The translations under genes and the position numbers were made by a program. From Clostridiales bacterium (GTDB taxonomy: Bacteria; Bacillota; Clostridia; Christensenellales; Aristaeellaceae): a stretch of 64,000 nt of DNA. Positions 24,609 through 33,045 of this stretch are shown here, in pieces; the stretch's first letter is position 1, and each line of letters opens with the position of its first letter. A model generated the notes under the pieces. The model was not told where the DNA came from. It did not search any database and worked only from the letters and a program-made list of their open reading frames with translations. The DNA lies in assembly GCA_015056415.1 (NCBI GenBank), contig SVGJ01000007.1, forward strand, positions 20,567-84,566. Reading direction: 5' to 3'.

Positions 24609-25448
24609 TCAATGCACATAAACCAAGCCGCAGGCCTTGGGGCCGATATGGGTGCCAATGGCGGCGCCCACGTTGATGATCCGCTCGTCAGGCACCTCAA
24701 TGCCCAGCGCGCGGACGCGCTCAGCCAGGGCCAGACCGTTGACGCGGTCATCCGTGTACATCACATAGAAGGGGAAGTCCCCGTCGGGCAGCTGCTCCTT
24801 CACCTTATCGCACATGAAGGCCATGCCCTTCTTCATGCCCATGACCTTGGCGGGGATGGCCAGCTTGCCATCTTCATCCACCTGCAGGATGGGCTTGATC
24901 TGCGCCAGGGAGCCCACGCGGTACACCACATTGGAGATGCGGCCACCCTTGTAGAGGTACTCCAGGGTATCCATGCAGGCATACAGCACAACACGCTTGC
25001 GCATTTCTTCCAGGGCGGCAATGATTTCCGCAGCGGACTTGCCTTCATCCCGCAGGCGCACGGCGTATTCCACCACCATGCGCTGGCCGCCGGTGCCGTT
25101 TTCGCTGTCCACCACATAACAGCCGGGCAGGTTCAGCTTCTGGCGGAGCATTTCCGCGTTCTGATATGTACCGCTGAAGCCCGAGGAAATGGTGATATAG
25201 ATGGCTTCATCCCCCGCCTCGTGGGCCTGCCTGAACAGATCCGTCAGCACCTGGGGCGAGGCCTGGGCCGTCTTGGGGAACTGACCAGAGGTGCGCAGCA
25301 GCTCATAAAACTCATCCTTGGTCAGGTTGACGTTTTCCTGATACTCCGACGTACCGAAAATGACCGTCAGGGGGATACAGGCAACACGCATTCGTTCCAT
25401 TTCTGCCGGCTCAAAGTCAGCAGCGGAATCGGTGATGATCCGTACCAT
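24609..25448 (-). CDS. DegV family fatty-acid-binding protein
   Basis: 279 residues from the ATG at 25448 behind GGAGGAGACC. Family signature: MVRIITDSAADF at the start (Asp-Ser/Thr lipid head-group site), VACIPLTVIFG, FYELLRTSGQFPKTAQASP near 54-72 (S/T-S-Q-P loop), ITISSGFSGTYQNAE near 95-109 and CYVVDSENGTGGQRMVV. DegV/FakB proteins carry fatty acids for phosphorylation by FakA in Gram-positives; no fakA is present here. Preceded by an extended -10 promoter and followed by its own terminator. Confidence 0.93.
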   Translation of the reverse strand: MVRIITDSAADFEPAEMERMRVACIPLTVIFGTSEYQENVNLTKDEFYELLRTSGQFPKTAQASPQVLTDLFRQAHEAGDEAIYITISSGFSGTYQNAEMLRQKLNLPGCYVVDSENGTGGQRMVVEYAVRLRDEGKSAAEIIAALEEMRKRVVLYACMDTLEYLYKGGRISNVVYRVGSLAQIKPILQVDEDGKLAIPAKVMGMKKGMAFMCDKVKEQLPDGDFPFYVMYTDDRVNGLALAERVRALGIEVPDERIINVGAAIGTHIGPKACGLVYVH

Positions 25449-25493
25449 GGTCTCCTCCGAAAAACATTCTGGGCACAAAGTGCCGTACAGGAT

Positions 25494-25522
25494 ATTCTAC
25501 CATAAATTATTCCGCTTGAAAA
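25494..25522 (-). promoter_or_regulatory. degV-like gene promoter
   Basis: Minus strand -35 TTTTCA (25517-25522), 17-nt spacer, -10 TAGAAT (25494-25499) preceded by TGG (extended -10). Confidence 0.5.
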
Positions 25523-25537
25523 GAGCGCAAATGTAAA

Positions 25538-25565
25538 AGAGGTGCATTCCGTAAAATGCACCTCT
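25538..25565 (-). terminator. Intrinsic terminator of the GH31-GH127 operon
   Basis: Perfect 11-bp stem AGAGGTGCATT / AATGCACCTCT, followed on the minus strand by TTTTAC. Confidence 0.85.
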
Positions 25566-25578
25566 GATCGACGGATTT

Positions 25579-27498
25579 TTAGCCCCTGCGCACCCATACG
25601 GTCATCTCGCCCTTGCCCCGGTTACCCCAGGCATAGTAGGGTACAAAGGTGAGCTGCTGGGGCTGCTGAGCATGAACGGACTCGGTATACAGGTCGCTCT
25701 CTCCCTCGGTACGCAGGCCCTGGCAGGTGATGGTGGTCACGCCGCCCATCAGGCTATCCTGGTGGCTGACCTGCGCTTCGCCCGCCTTGACCGAGAGGTT
25801 CCACAGCTGCTGACCGTTATCCTTTTCCTCCAGACAATACACCACAGGGCCGCGCATAAGAGCAGTCTTGCCGGCGTAGTTGGGCGAGCGAAGGCTGGCG
25901 GACATGAAGCGCACCTCCATGGGCATATCCAGCGTGATCACGTCCCCCGCCGCGAAGGCATTCTCCAGGACGAGGTAGCCCTTCTCCAGGACGGCTTCCA
26001 CCCTTTCGCCATTGATGGCCAGGGTGTACTCGTTTGCCCACCAGGGCTTGCGGAGCATCAGGCGGAAAGCGGCGGCGCTGTCCATGGTGATCTTCACGCT
26101 GCCGCACCAGGGGAAGTTGGCCTCCATGGTGAAGGCGATCTCCTGCCCGCAGGCGTTGGTCTTCACCTTCGAAGCGATGTACTGGTCCACCAGCAGGCTG
26201 TCACCGTCCGAGGCATAAATGTAGTTGCCCAGGCCGGTCAGCGTGCGCAGCACATTGGGCGGGCAGCAGGCGCAGCCAAACCAGCCCATGCGTTCCGGAT
26301 CCACCGCCATGTCCTGGCGGCGCACGCAGCGGTCAGGCCAGACCTCCAGGGGGTTGATGTAGAAATACCTGGTGCCGTCCAGGCTCACGCCGGAAAGAAT
26401 GCCGTTGTACAGCGTACGCTCCACGGTATCGCCATAGCAGCTGTCGGGCTGGATGCGGTTCAGGCGGGAGGCCGTCATCGCCAGGGCGATAGAGGCGCAG
26501 GTCTCGGTATAGCAGCGCTCCGGGGGCAGGTCGTAATCGAAGGAGAAGGCCTCGCCCTCGTGGGTGGAGCCCACGCCGCCGGTGATGTACATCTGCTTGT
26601 GGATGATGTTCCGGAAGACCGTATCCGCCGCCTCCACCAGCGTGGGATCACCGGCCATTTCGCCCACGTCCGCCATGCCGGAAAGCATATACAGCTGGCG
26701 CACGGCGTGGCCGTTGGCTTCCTTCTGCTCGCGGACGGGCTTGTGGGCCTGGTTGTAGGTATACTTTGCCTGCGGATAGCGCAGCTGGCCCCAATAGCTG
26801 GGCTTATCGCCGCGAGCGATGGATTCGGCGTCGTAATAATGGGGCTGCTGGCCGCGCACATCCAGGAAGTACTTGGCCAGGCGGATGTAGCGTTCCTCGC
26901 CGGTGACCCGGTACAGCTTTGCCAGGCCCAGCTCGATCTCCTGATGGCCGGGATAGCCGTGAAGCTTGTTCTCCTCAGGGCCGAAGTTGGTATCGAAGCA
27001 ATCCGCCACGCGGCAAGCCATGTCCAGCAGCTTCCGCTTGCCGGTGGCCTCGTAATACGCCACAGCCGCCTCGAACATATGGCCGGCCACGTACATCTCG
27101 TGGTGATCGCGCAGGTTGGTGAAGCGCTTGTCCAGCCCCTTGACGATATAATAGGTGTCCAGGTAGCCGTCCTCCTGCTGGGCCTTGCCAGCCAGGTCGA
27201 TGGCCTCGTCGGCGGTCTTTTCCAGCTCCGCGTCGGGATGGGTGGCGAGGGAATACGCCACGCCCTCGATCCACTTCCACAGATCGGTATCCTGGAACCA
27301 GAAGCCGTGGAACTCGCCCTGCTTCAATCCGGCGGCGATCTCGAAATTCTCAATGCAATGGCTGGGCGCCACACCGGGCACACGATCGTTGAGGGTATCC
27401 CACATATAGGGGATGGTCACCTTCCGCGCGGTATCGATACGGGCGGTGAAGAAGGGATCGGTGATCTGAATATCCTTCAGGGGGAGGGTCTTGAACAT
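25579..27498 (-). CDS. Beta-L-arabinofuranosidase, GH127
   Basis: 639 residues, full length for GH127 (HypBA1 type, PF07944). An (alpha/alpha)6 barrel enzyme releasing beta-L-arabinofuranose, known from extensin-type and arabinan glycans. The unusual zinc-thiolate active site is present: Glu332 and Cys334 in YTETCAS, Cys411 and Cys412 in CACCPPN (one of this pair is the nucleophile in HypBA1), with Glu314 in THEGE as likely acid/base. No signal peptide, so it acts on imported sugars. Its ATG (after AAAGGAGAAAGCTT) is 12 nt behind the GH31 stop, forming a two-gene operon. Confidence 0.93.
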   Translation of the reverse strand: MFKTLPLKDIQITDPFFTARIDTARKVTIPYMWDTLNDRVPGVAPSHCIENFEIAAGLKQGEFHGFWFQDTDLWKWIEGVAYSLATHPDAELEKTADEAIDLAGKAQQEDGYLDTYYIVKGLDKRFTNLRDHHEMYVAGHMFEAAVAYYEATGKRKLLDMACRVADCFDTNFGPEENKLHGYPGHQEIELGLAKLYRVTGEERYIRLAKYFLDVRGQQPHYYDAESIARGDKPSYWGQLRYPQAKYTYNQAHKPVREQKEANGHAVRQLYMLSGMADVGEMAGDPTLVEAADTVFRNIIHKQMYITGGVGSTHEGEAFSFDYDLPPERCYTETCASIALAMTASRLNRIQPDSCYGDTVERTLYNGILSGVSLDGTRYFYINPLEVWPDRCVRRQDMAVDPERMGWFGCACCPPNVLRTLTGLGNYIYASDGDSLLVDQYIASKVKTNACGQEIAFTMEANFPWCGSVKITMDSAAAFRLMLRKPWWANEYTLAINGERVEAVLEKGYLVLENAFAAGDVITLDMPMEVRFMSASLRSPNYAGKTALMRGPVVYCLEEKDNGQQLWNLSVKAGEAQVSHQDSLMGGVTTITCQGLRTEGESDLYTESVHAQQPQQLTFVPYYAWGNRGKGEMTVWVRRG

Positions 27499-27510
27499 AA
27501 GCTTTCTCCT

Positions 27511-29484
27511 TTAACCGATTTTCTCAAGCACGGGGATGATCTCCAGCGGCGCGGGCACGGTCACCCGCTGTCCGCCCCGGAGCACCTCGCCGGTATCCAC
27601 ATTACGCCACTGGCCCTGGGGCAGATAGACGCTGCGGCTGCGGGCGCCCATCTCCATCACCGGGGCCACCAGGTACCTGCTGCCGAACATATACTGGTCC
27701 TGCAGCAGGGCGCAGTTTTCGTCCTGCGGGAACTCATAGAACATACCACGCAGCAGGGGCGTTCCTGCCTCGTGCGCCTCCCGCATCAGACCGCGGACGT
27801 AATCCCGCATTTCCTCGCGCCGGTTCATGTATTTGACCAGAATGGGATACGCCTCCTCGCCAAAGCTCCAGACCTCGTTATCGCTGCCGGTGAACAGATG
27901 CTGCGTTCCATCCTTGCGGAAAACCTGGCTGTCCGGCTGGCGGTCGCCGTGCAGGCGCATCACGGGGCAGTAGCACCCCCACTGGAACCAGCGCACCAGC
28001 AGCTCACGGAAGCCCTCGTCCCTGGGGTTGCCGCCGTGGAAGCCACCGATATCCGTCGTCCACCAGGGAATGCCTGCCACGCCCATGCTCACGCCGGCGC
28101 AGACCTGGCGGCGGAAATACGCCCAGTCGCTCATGATATCGCCGGACCACACCAGCGCGCCGTAGCGCTGGCTGCCTGCCCAGGCACAGCGCACCAGATT
28201 GACGGGATTCTCCTGCCCGGCCTCCACCATGCCCTCATAGAACACGCGGGAGTAATACTGGGGCCACACATTGCCCACCTGCTGGTTGGTGCCAATATGG
28301 TAACGGTAGGCCTTGAAATCGTAGGTACCGTACTCCGGCTCCGCCTCGTCCAGCCAGAAGATGCGGATGCCTTGGTCGTAGTAATTCTTTTTGCACTTCT
28401 CCCACACATATTTGCGGGCGCGGGGGTTGGTGGCGTCGAAGAACATGGAGTCCTCGGCAAAGCGCATGCCGATCTGCTCACCGTATTCCGCCCGGACCAG
28501 CAGCCCCTGCTGGAGCATCTCGCCGTAATTCTCGCTGGTGAGCGCCACCTGGGGCCATACGGAGACCATCAGCTCGATGCCCATGGCCTTGAGTTCCCTG
28601 ACCATGCCCGCCGGATCCGGGAAGAACTCGGGATCAAACCGGAAATCGCCCATGTGCGGCCAGTGGAAGAAATCGCACACGATCACGTCGATGGGCAGGC
28701 CGCGACGCTTGTATTCCCTGGCCACCTCCAGCAGCTGCTCCTGGTTCCAGTAGCGCAGCTTGCACTGCCAGAAGCCCAGGCCATACTCAGGCATCATGGG
28801 CACAAAGCCGGTGGCCCGGGCATAGTTCAGGCTGATATCGGCGGGCCTGTCGCCGGCGGTGATCCAGTAATCCAGCTGCTTGGTCGTTGAAGCATGCCAG
28901 GAGGTGCGGTTGCGGCCAAAGTTCACCCAGCCGATGGCCGGGTTGTGCCACAAAAAGCCGTAGCCCCTGCTGGACATGATAAACGGTACGCTGGCCTGGG
29001 AATTGCGGTGGGCCAGCTCCAGCATGCAGCCCTTCCAATCAAGGAATTCCTCCTGATACTGGCCCATGCCGTAGATGTGCTCATCGTCAAAGCCTTCGAA
29101 GGTGGCCGTCAGCATATGATCGCCGCCCAGGATGGGTTCAAACTTGCGGGACTGCAGCACCAGGGCGTTCTCGCCATCGGTCTCCCGCAGGAGCACCTCG
29201 CCCTTCTGGTTCAGGAAGGTGATGCGTACCCTGCCCTTCCAGCCGCACACGTCCATCTTAGCGGTGATCTTTCCGCAGCGCAGCGTGGCATGGGCCTCAT
29301 CGATGAGGCGATACTCCACATCCTCGCAGGGGGCGGGATCGAGCAGGGCAAAGCGATCGTCCCGCACGTCGCCCATCAGCACCGCGCGTACGCGAAGGCT
29401 GTCGGGGCCCCAGGGCTCAACCACCACCGTCTCGCCATGATTGCGCCAGATGACCTGCCGGCCATCGTATTCAAAAAAAACCAT
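27511..29484 (-). CDS. GH31 alpha-glycosidase (alpha-xylosidase/alpha-glucosidase-like)
   Basis: 657 residues from the ATG at 29484 nine nt after AGGAG; a GTG two codons upstream is only 3 nt from it. Beta-sandwich N-terminal domain (1-220), then a (beta/alpha)8 barrel with nucleophile Asp379 in FWLDEAEPE and acid/base Asp449 in WSGDI, and HGDRQPD near 545. The WLDEAEPEYG context is nearer to alpha-xylosidase/fucose-type GH31 members than to starch-type enzymes. Paired with GH127, it may trim xyloglucan or arabinose-bearing oligosaccharides; the exact sugar is not proven. Cytosolic. Confidence 0.88.
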   Translation of the reverse strand: MVFFEYDGRQVIWRNHGETVVVEPWGPDSLRVRAVLMGDVRDDRFALLDPAPCEDVEYRLIDEAHATLRCGKITAKMDVCGWKGRVRITFLNQKGEVLLRETDGENALVLQSRKFEPILGGDHMLTATFEGFDDEHIYGMGQYQEEFLDWKGCMLELAHRNSQASVPFIMSSRGYGFLWHNPAIGWVNFGRNRTSWHASTTKQLDYWITAGDRPADISLNYARATGFVPMMPEYGLGFWQCKLRYWNQEQLLEVAREYKRRGLPIDVIVCDFFHWPHMGDFRFDPEFFPDPAGMVRELKAMGIELMVSVWPQVALTSENYGEMLQQGLLVRAEYGEQIGMRFAEDSMFFDATNPRARKYVWEKCKKNYYDQGIRIFWLDEAEPEYGTYDFKAYRYHIGTNQQVGNVWPQYYSRVFYEGMVEAGQENPVNLVRCAWAGSQRYGALVWSGDIMSDWAYFRRQVCAGVSMGVAGIPWWTTDIGGFHGGNPRDEGFRELLVRWFQWGCYCPVMRLHGDRQPDSQVFRKDGTQHLFTGSDNEVWSFGEEAYPILVKYMNRREEMRDYVRGLMREAHEAGTPLLRGMFYEFPQDENCALLQDQYMFGSRYLVAPVMEMGARSRSVYLPQGQWRNVDTGEVLRGGQRVTVPAPLEIIPVLEKIG

Positions 29485-29546
29485 ATGCACTTGCTCCTTG
29501 CGCTCAGTCTGTTAACAAATAGATTCGCCGCTGTCCGGCATTTCCC

Positions 29547-29575
29547 TTGCGCAAAGAAAAAAACTGTGATACATT
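29547..29575 (+). promoter_or_regulatory. Candidate promoter of the GH42 gene
   Basis: -35 TTGCGC (29547-29552), 17-nt A-rich spacer, -10 TACATT (29570-29575). The -35 lies in the palindrome TTGCGCAA, in the 118-nt divergent gap to the GH31 gene, for which no clear promoter was found. Confidence 0.45.
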
Positions 29576-29602
29576 GTTGCTACCACACAGGAGGAAAATT
29601 TC

Positions 29603-31642
29603 ATGAGCAAGCAGATCTGGCCCACCCTGACCATGGGTACCTGTTATTATCCCGAGCACTGGGACGAATCCCTGTGGCTCAGCGACCTGCGCCGCATGAA
29701 GGAAGCAGGCATTTCCGTGATCCGCATCGGCGAGTTCGCGTGGAACAAGTTCGAGCCCCGCGAGGGCGAGTTCACCTTTGATTTCTTTGACCGGTTCCTT
29801 GATCTGTGCCGGCAGGAGGGCATGCAGGTCATCTTCGGTACGCCCACCGCCACGCCTCCCGCCTGGCTGACGGAGAAATACCCGGAGGTGCTCAACGCCT
29901 TTATCGACGGCACGCTCATGCGCCACGGCCTGCGCAAGCACCACAACTACACCTCCCCCAAGTACCTGGAGCTGTGCGCCCGCGTGGTGACGCAGATCGC
30001 CCGGCATCTTGGCAGGCATCCCGCCATCGTGGGCTGGCAGATCGACAACGAGCTGAACTGCGAGTGCAACACCTTCTACGCTGAATCCGACAGCGTGGCC
30101 TTCCGGGTGTTCCTGCGGGAGAAGTACGGCACGCTGGAGGAGCTGAACCGGTCCTGGGGCACAGTGTTCTGGAACCAGGACTACACCGGATGGGATCAGG
30201 TCTATGTTCCACGGCCCACGGCCAACGGCTCGCAGAACCCCCACATGGAGCTGGATTACATCCGCTTTGTTTCCCACAGCGCACGGCGGTTCTGCGCCAT
30301 GCAGGCGGAGATCCTGCGCCAGCATATCGGCGAGGGCGTGTACATCACCACCAACGGTCTCTTCGGCCATCTGGATAATCACGCCATGACCCGTGAAAGC
30401 CTGGATGTGTACACCTATGATTCCTATCCCAACTTCGCCTTCCCCCTGGATCAGGCCTTCAACCACAGCGCCCTGAATGACCGCAGCTGGTCCCGCAGCC
30501 TGATCGAGACCCGTTCCGTCTGCCCGCATTTCGGCATCATGGAGCAGCAGTCCGGCTCCAACGGCTGGCACAGCCGCATGGAGGGCCCCATGCCCCGGCC
30601 GGGCCAGCTGACCCTGTGGAGCATACAGTCCATCGCCCACGGCGCGGACTTTGTGAGCTACTTCCGGTGGCGCACCTGCAATTTCTCCACCGAGATGTAC
30701 TGGCATGGTATCCTGAACTACGATAACCGTGACAACCGCCGCCTGCAGGAGGTGCGGAACGTTGGCCGGCTGATGAAGCAGCTGGCCCCTGTGGCCGGCG
30801 CGGACAGCAAGGCCGCCTTCGCGCTGGTGCGGGATTACGACAACCAGTGGGACGGCGAGATCGACATGTGGCACCGCCGGATCCAGCAAGCCAGCGAACA
30901 GGCCGTGTTCGAGGCGAGCCAGTACACCCACACGCCCTATGACATGCTCTATCTCCAGCCGGAAACCACCCTCGGCGACCTGACCCGCTATCCCGTGCTG
31001 ATCTACCCCCACGCGGAGATCCTCACCCCGGAACGCTCCGATCTGCTGAAGGCCTACGTCGAACAGGGCGGCACGCTGATCATCGGCTGCCGAACCGGAC
31101 AGAAGGATCCCGACGGCCATTGCGTGATGCAGCCCATGCCGGGTCTGCTGGCCGGCATCACCGGCACGCAGGTGGAGGACTTCACCTTCTGCTCCCCTGC
31201 CGAGCCGCCTGTTACCGCCATCTGGAACGGCGAAACGCTGGACACCCCCGTCTTCAACGATATCCTCACCGCCACCCCCGGCGCGAAGGTGCTGGCCCGG
31301 TACGCCTCCAGCTTCTATGCCGGCGAGGCCGCCCTGGTGGAAAATCCCGTGGGCAAGGGCCGGGTGCTGCACCTGGGCAGTGCATTCTCCGTGAGCAACC
31401 TCAGGCAGCTGCTGGCCTACACGGGTGTGCTTTCCCCCTGGCAGGATATCATTCACTTGCCCGAGGGGCTCGAGCTCACCGCCCGAGAAAAGGACGGCCG
31501 CACCTTCCTCTTCCTGCTGAACTATCGCAGCGAGGCGCAAAGCTTCACCCTGCTCAAGTCTGCCGCCTCCCTGATCCATGGCGATCTTCCCGCCGGACAG
31601 CATACCTTGCCCGCCTACGGCTTCGAGGTCATCGAAATATAA
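29603..31642 (+). CDS. Beta-galactosidase, GH42
   Basis: 679 residues, full three-domain GH42. It removes beta-galactose from oligosaccharides, often pectic galactan or arabinogalactan. The barrel starts MGTCYYPEHWDESLWLSDL; acid/base Glu150 in WQIDNELNCEC, nucleophile Glu314 in GIMEQQSGSNGW. A trimerisation domain (PVLIYPHAEILTPERSDLLKAYVEQGGTLIIGCRTG, about 470-505) and a small beta domain end the protein. Strong ribosome site AGGAGG. No signal peptide. Divergent from the GH127-GH31 operon, suggesting joint control. Confidence 0.94.
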   Translation: MSKQIWPTLTMGTCYYPEHWDESLWLSDLRRMKEAGISVIRIGEFAWNKFEPREGEFTFDFFDRFLDLCRQEGMQVIFGTPTATPPAWLTEKYPEVLNAFIDGTLMRHGLRKHHNYTSPKYLELCARVVTQIARHLGRHPAIVGWQIDNELNCECNTFYAESDSVAFRVFLREKYGTLEELNRSWGTVFWNQDYTGWDQVYVPRPTANGSQNPHMELDYIRFVSHSARRFCAMQAEILRQHIGEGVYITTNGLFGHLDNHAMTRESLDVYTYDSYPNFAFPLDQAFNHSALNDRSWSRSLIETRSVCPHFGIMEQQSGSNGWHSRMEGPMPRPGQLTLWSIQSIAHGADFVSYFRWRTCNFSTEMYWHGILNYDNRDNRRLQEVRNVGRLMKQLAPVAGADSKAAFALVRDYDNQWDGEIDMWHRRIQQASEQAVFEASQYTHTPYDMLYLQPETTLGDLTRYPVLIYPHAEILTPERSDLLKAYVEQGGTLIIGCRTGQKDPDGHCVMQPMPGLLAGITGTQVEDFTFCSPAEPPVTAIWNGETLDTPVFNDILTATPGAKVLARYASSFYAGEAALVENPVGKGRVLHLGSAFSVSNLRQLLAYTGVLSPWQDIIHLPEGLELTAREKDGRTFLFLLNYRSEAQSFTLLKSAASLIHGDLPAGQHTLPAYGFEVIEI

Positions 31643-31645
31643 CGC

Positions 31646-31673
31646 AAAGGGGACTGCGCCTGCAGTCCCCTTT
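31646..31673. terminator. Hairpin between convergent GH42 and oxidoreductase genes
   Basis: Perfect 12-bp stem AAAGGGGACTGC / GCAGTCCCCTTT, loop GCCT; only a short T run on each side. Confidence 0.8.
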
Positions 31674-31692
31674 CGATATGCCTGAAATATGC

Positions 31693-32862
31693 TTACAGCG
31701 CTTTTCCCGTGGCGCTGTGATCGGTGGAGAAGGTCACGTCCTTTGTGTCCTTCCTGCGTGAGGTGAGCCTTCGCGCCCGAAGGAGCCGGGCAAAGAGCTC
31801 CTCGTCAATGGGCAGCTCCACGGGCCTTTCCAGCCAGGAGGAAAGGTGCATGGCATTGGAGAGCATCAGCGCGTTGAGACCCTCCGCGCCCTCGGCCACC
31901 AGCGGCGTTCCATGCAGGATATGCGCCGCGAAGGCATTGGTCACGCCGATATGCTGAGGATTCTCCCCATCGGTCTCCACCACGATGGGCTCGATCCGCG
32001 GCGTGGGATAAGCATCCGCGCTTGAGCGATAGCCCTCGCTTTCGCTCATGGGCAGCTTCCACATCAACAGCTTTCCGTTCTCACAGATCAGCTTGCCCTT
32101 GTCAAAGGTGATCTCCAGCCGGTTGGTGCCGGGCAGGTCACCGGTGGAAGCAATGAACACTCCCGTGGCGCCGCCTGCGAATTCCAGGTAGGCGGTCACA
32201 TCGTCCTCCACCTCGATGTCGTGCCACTTGCCCTCATGAGCAAAGGCCCGCACCTTCACCGGCAGACCGCAGATCCACTGCAAAAGATCCAGCTGATGGG
32301 GGCACTGGTTCAGCAGCACGCCGCCGCCCTCCCCCGCCCAGGTGGCGCGCCAGGAGCCGGAATCATAATACGCCTGGCTGCGATACCAATCGGTAATGGT
32401 CCACGCCATGCGCTTCATGGGGCCCAGCTCGCCGGAATCCACGATCTCCTTCATCCTGCGGTAAACGCAGTTGGTGCGCTGGTTGAACATCAGCGCGAAG
32501 GTCCTGCCACTCTCCCGTGCTGCCTCCAGCATGGGCTGCACCTGCGCGGTATACACCGCCACAGGTTTTTCGCACAGGACGTGCAGGCCACGGCGCAGGG
32601 CCGCCACCGTCAAAGCGGGATGGTCATAATGCGGCACGGCGATGATCACCGCGTCGCAATCCGCCTGGTCGATCAGCTCCTGCCCGGAGGTAAACACCGC
32701 CACACTCTCCGGCAGGGTTGCACGGGCCCAGTCGCGCCGCTCCTGACGCAGGTCGGCCACGCAGCACAGCTCGATCTCCACCGCTCTGCCCGAAAGGATC
32801 AGCCTGCAATGCTCCGAGCCCATGTTGCCCAGGCCGATCACACCCATCCGCAGCTTATCCAT
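31693..32862 (-). CDS. Gfo/Idh/MocA family NAD(P)-dependent oxidoreductase
   Basis: 389 residues from the ATG at 32862, seven nt after GGAGG. The same frame stays open far upstream, antisense to malQ, and that extension is rejected as a composition artefact. Rossmann loop GVIGLGNMGSEH at 7-18, then the family motif CEKPVAVY near 93-100 (E-K-P binds substrate/nicotinamide), and GGGVLLNQCPHQLDLLQWICG near 164-184 (the H/D pair acts in catalysis). It would oxidise or epimerise a sugar or inositol; neighbours suggest a sugar from plant glycans. Divergent from malQ. Confidence 0.9.
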   Translation of the reverse strand: MDKLRMGVIGLGNMGSEHCRLILSGRAVEIELCCVADLRQERRDWARATLPESVAVFTSGQELIDQADCDAVIIAVPHYDHPALTVAALRRGLHVLCEKPVAVYTAQVQPMLEAARESGRTFALMFNQRTNCVYRRMKEIVDSGELGPMKRMAWTITDWYRSQAYYDSGSWRATWAGEGGGVLLNQCPHQLDLLQWICGLPVKVRAFAHEGKWHDIEVEDDVTAYLEFAGGATGVFIASTGDLPGTNRLEITFDKGKLICENGKLLMWKLPMSESEGYRSSADAYPTPRIEPIVVETDGENPQHIGVTNAFAAHILHGTPLVAEGAEGLNALMLSNAMHLSSWLERPVELPIDEELFARLLRARRLTSRRKDTKDVTFSTDHSATGKAL

Positions 32863-32973
32863 CACAGTTCCTCCATACGCCTTGATTTGCTTGTATACTT
32901 TCTGTACCAACAGGCCTTTCTCCTCCGAGGAAAGGATAGTTCCCGCAAATTTCAACATTTTTCCCGATATCGC

Positions 32974-33002
32974 TTGCAAGTTTTCGCAAAGTATGATATA
33001 AC
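32974..33002 (+). promoter_or_regulatory. malQ promoter
   Basis: -35 TTGCAA (32974-32979), 17-nt spacer, -10 TATAAC (32997-33002). Confidence 0.65.
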
Positions 33003-33006
33003 GGCA

Positions 33007-33021
33007 TTGAAAACGTTTCCG
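33007..33021 (+). promoter_or_regulatory. cre / LacI-type operator-like site at the malQ start point
   Basis: TTGAAAACGTTTCCG fits the catabolite-response element WTGNAANCGNWNNCW at all but the last position. It starts 5 nt after the -10, where bound CcpA or another LacI-family repressor would block initiation. No LacI-family gene is in the window. Confidence 0.5.
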
Positions 33022-33045
33022 AGAAATTGAAAGGGGGCCCCTTGT

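Noticed and set aside
25672..28890. 1072-codon plus-strand open frame over GH127 and GH31
   Set aside because: Antisense shadow; both underlying genes have intact catalytic motifs and ribosome sites.
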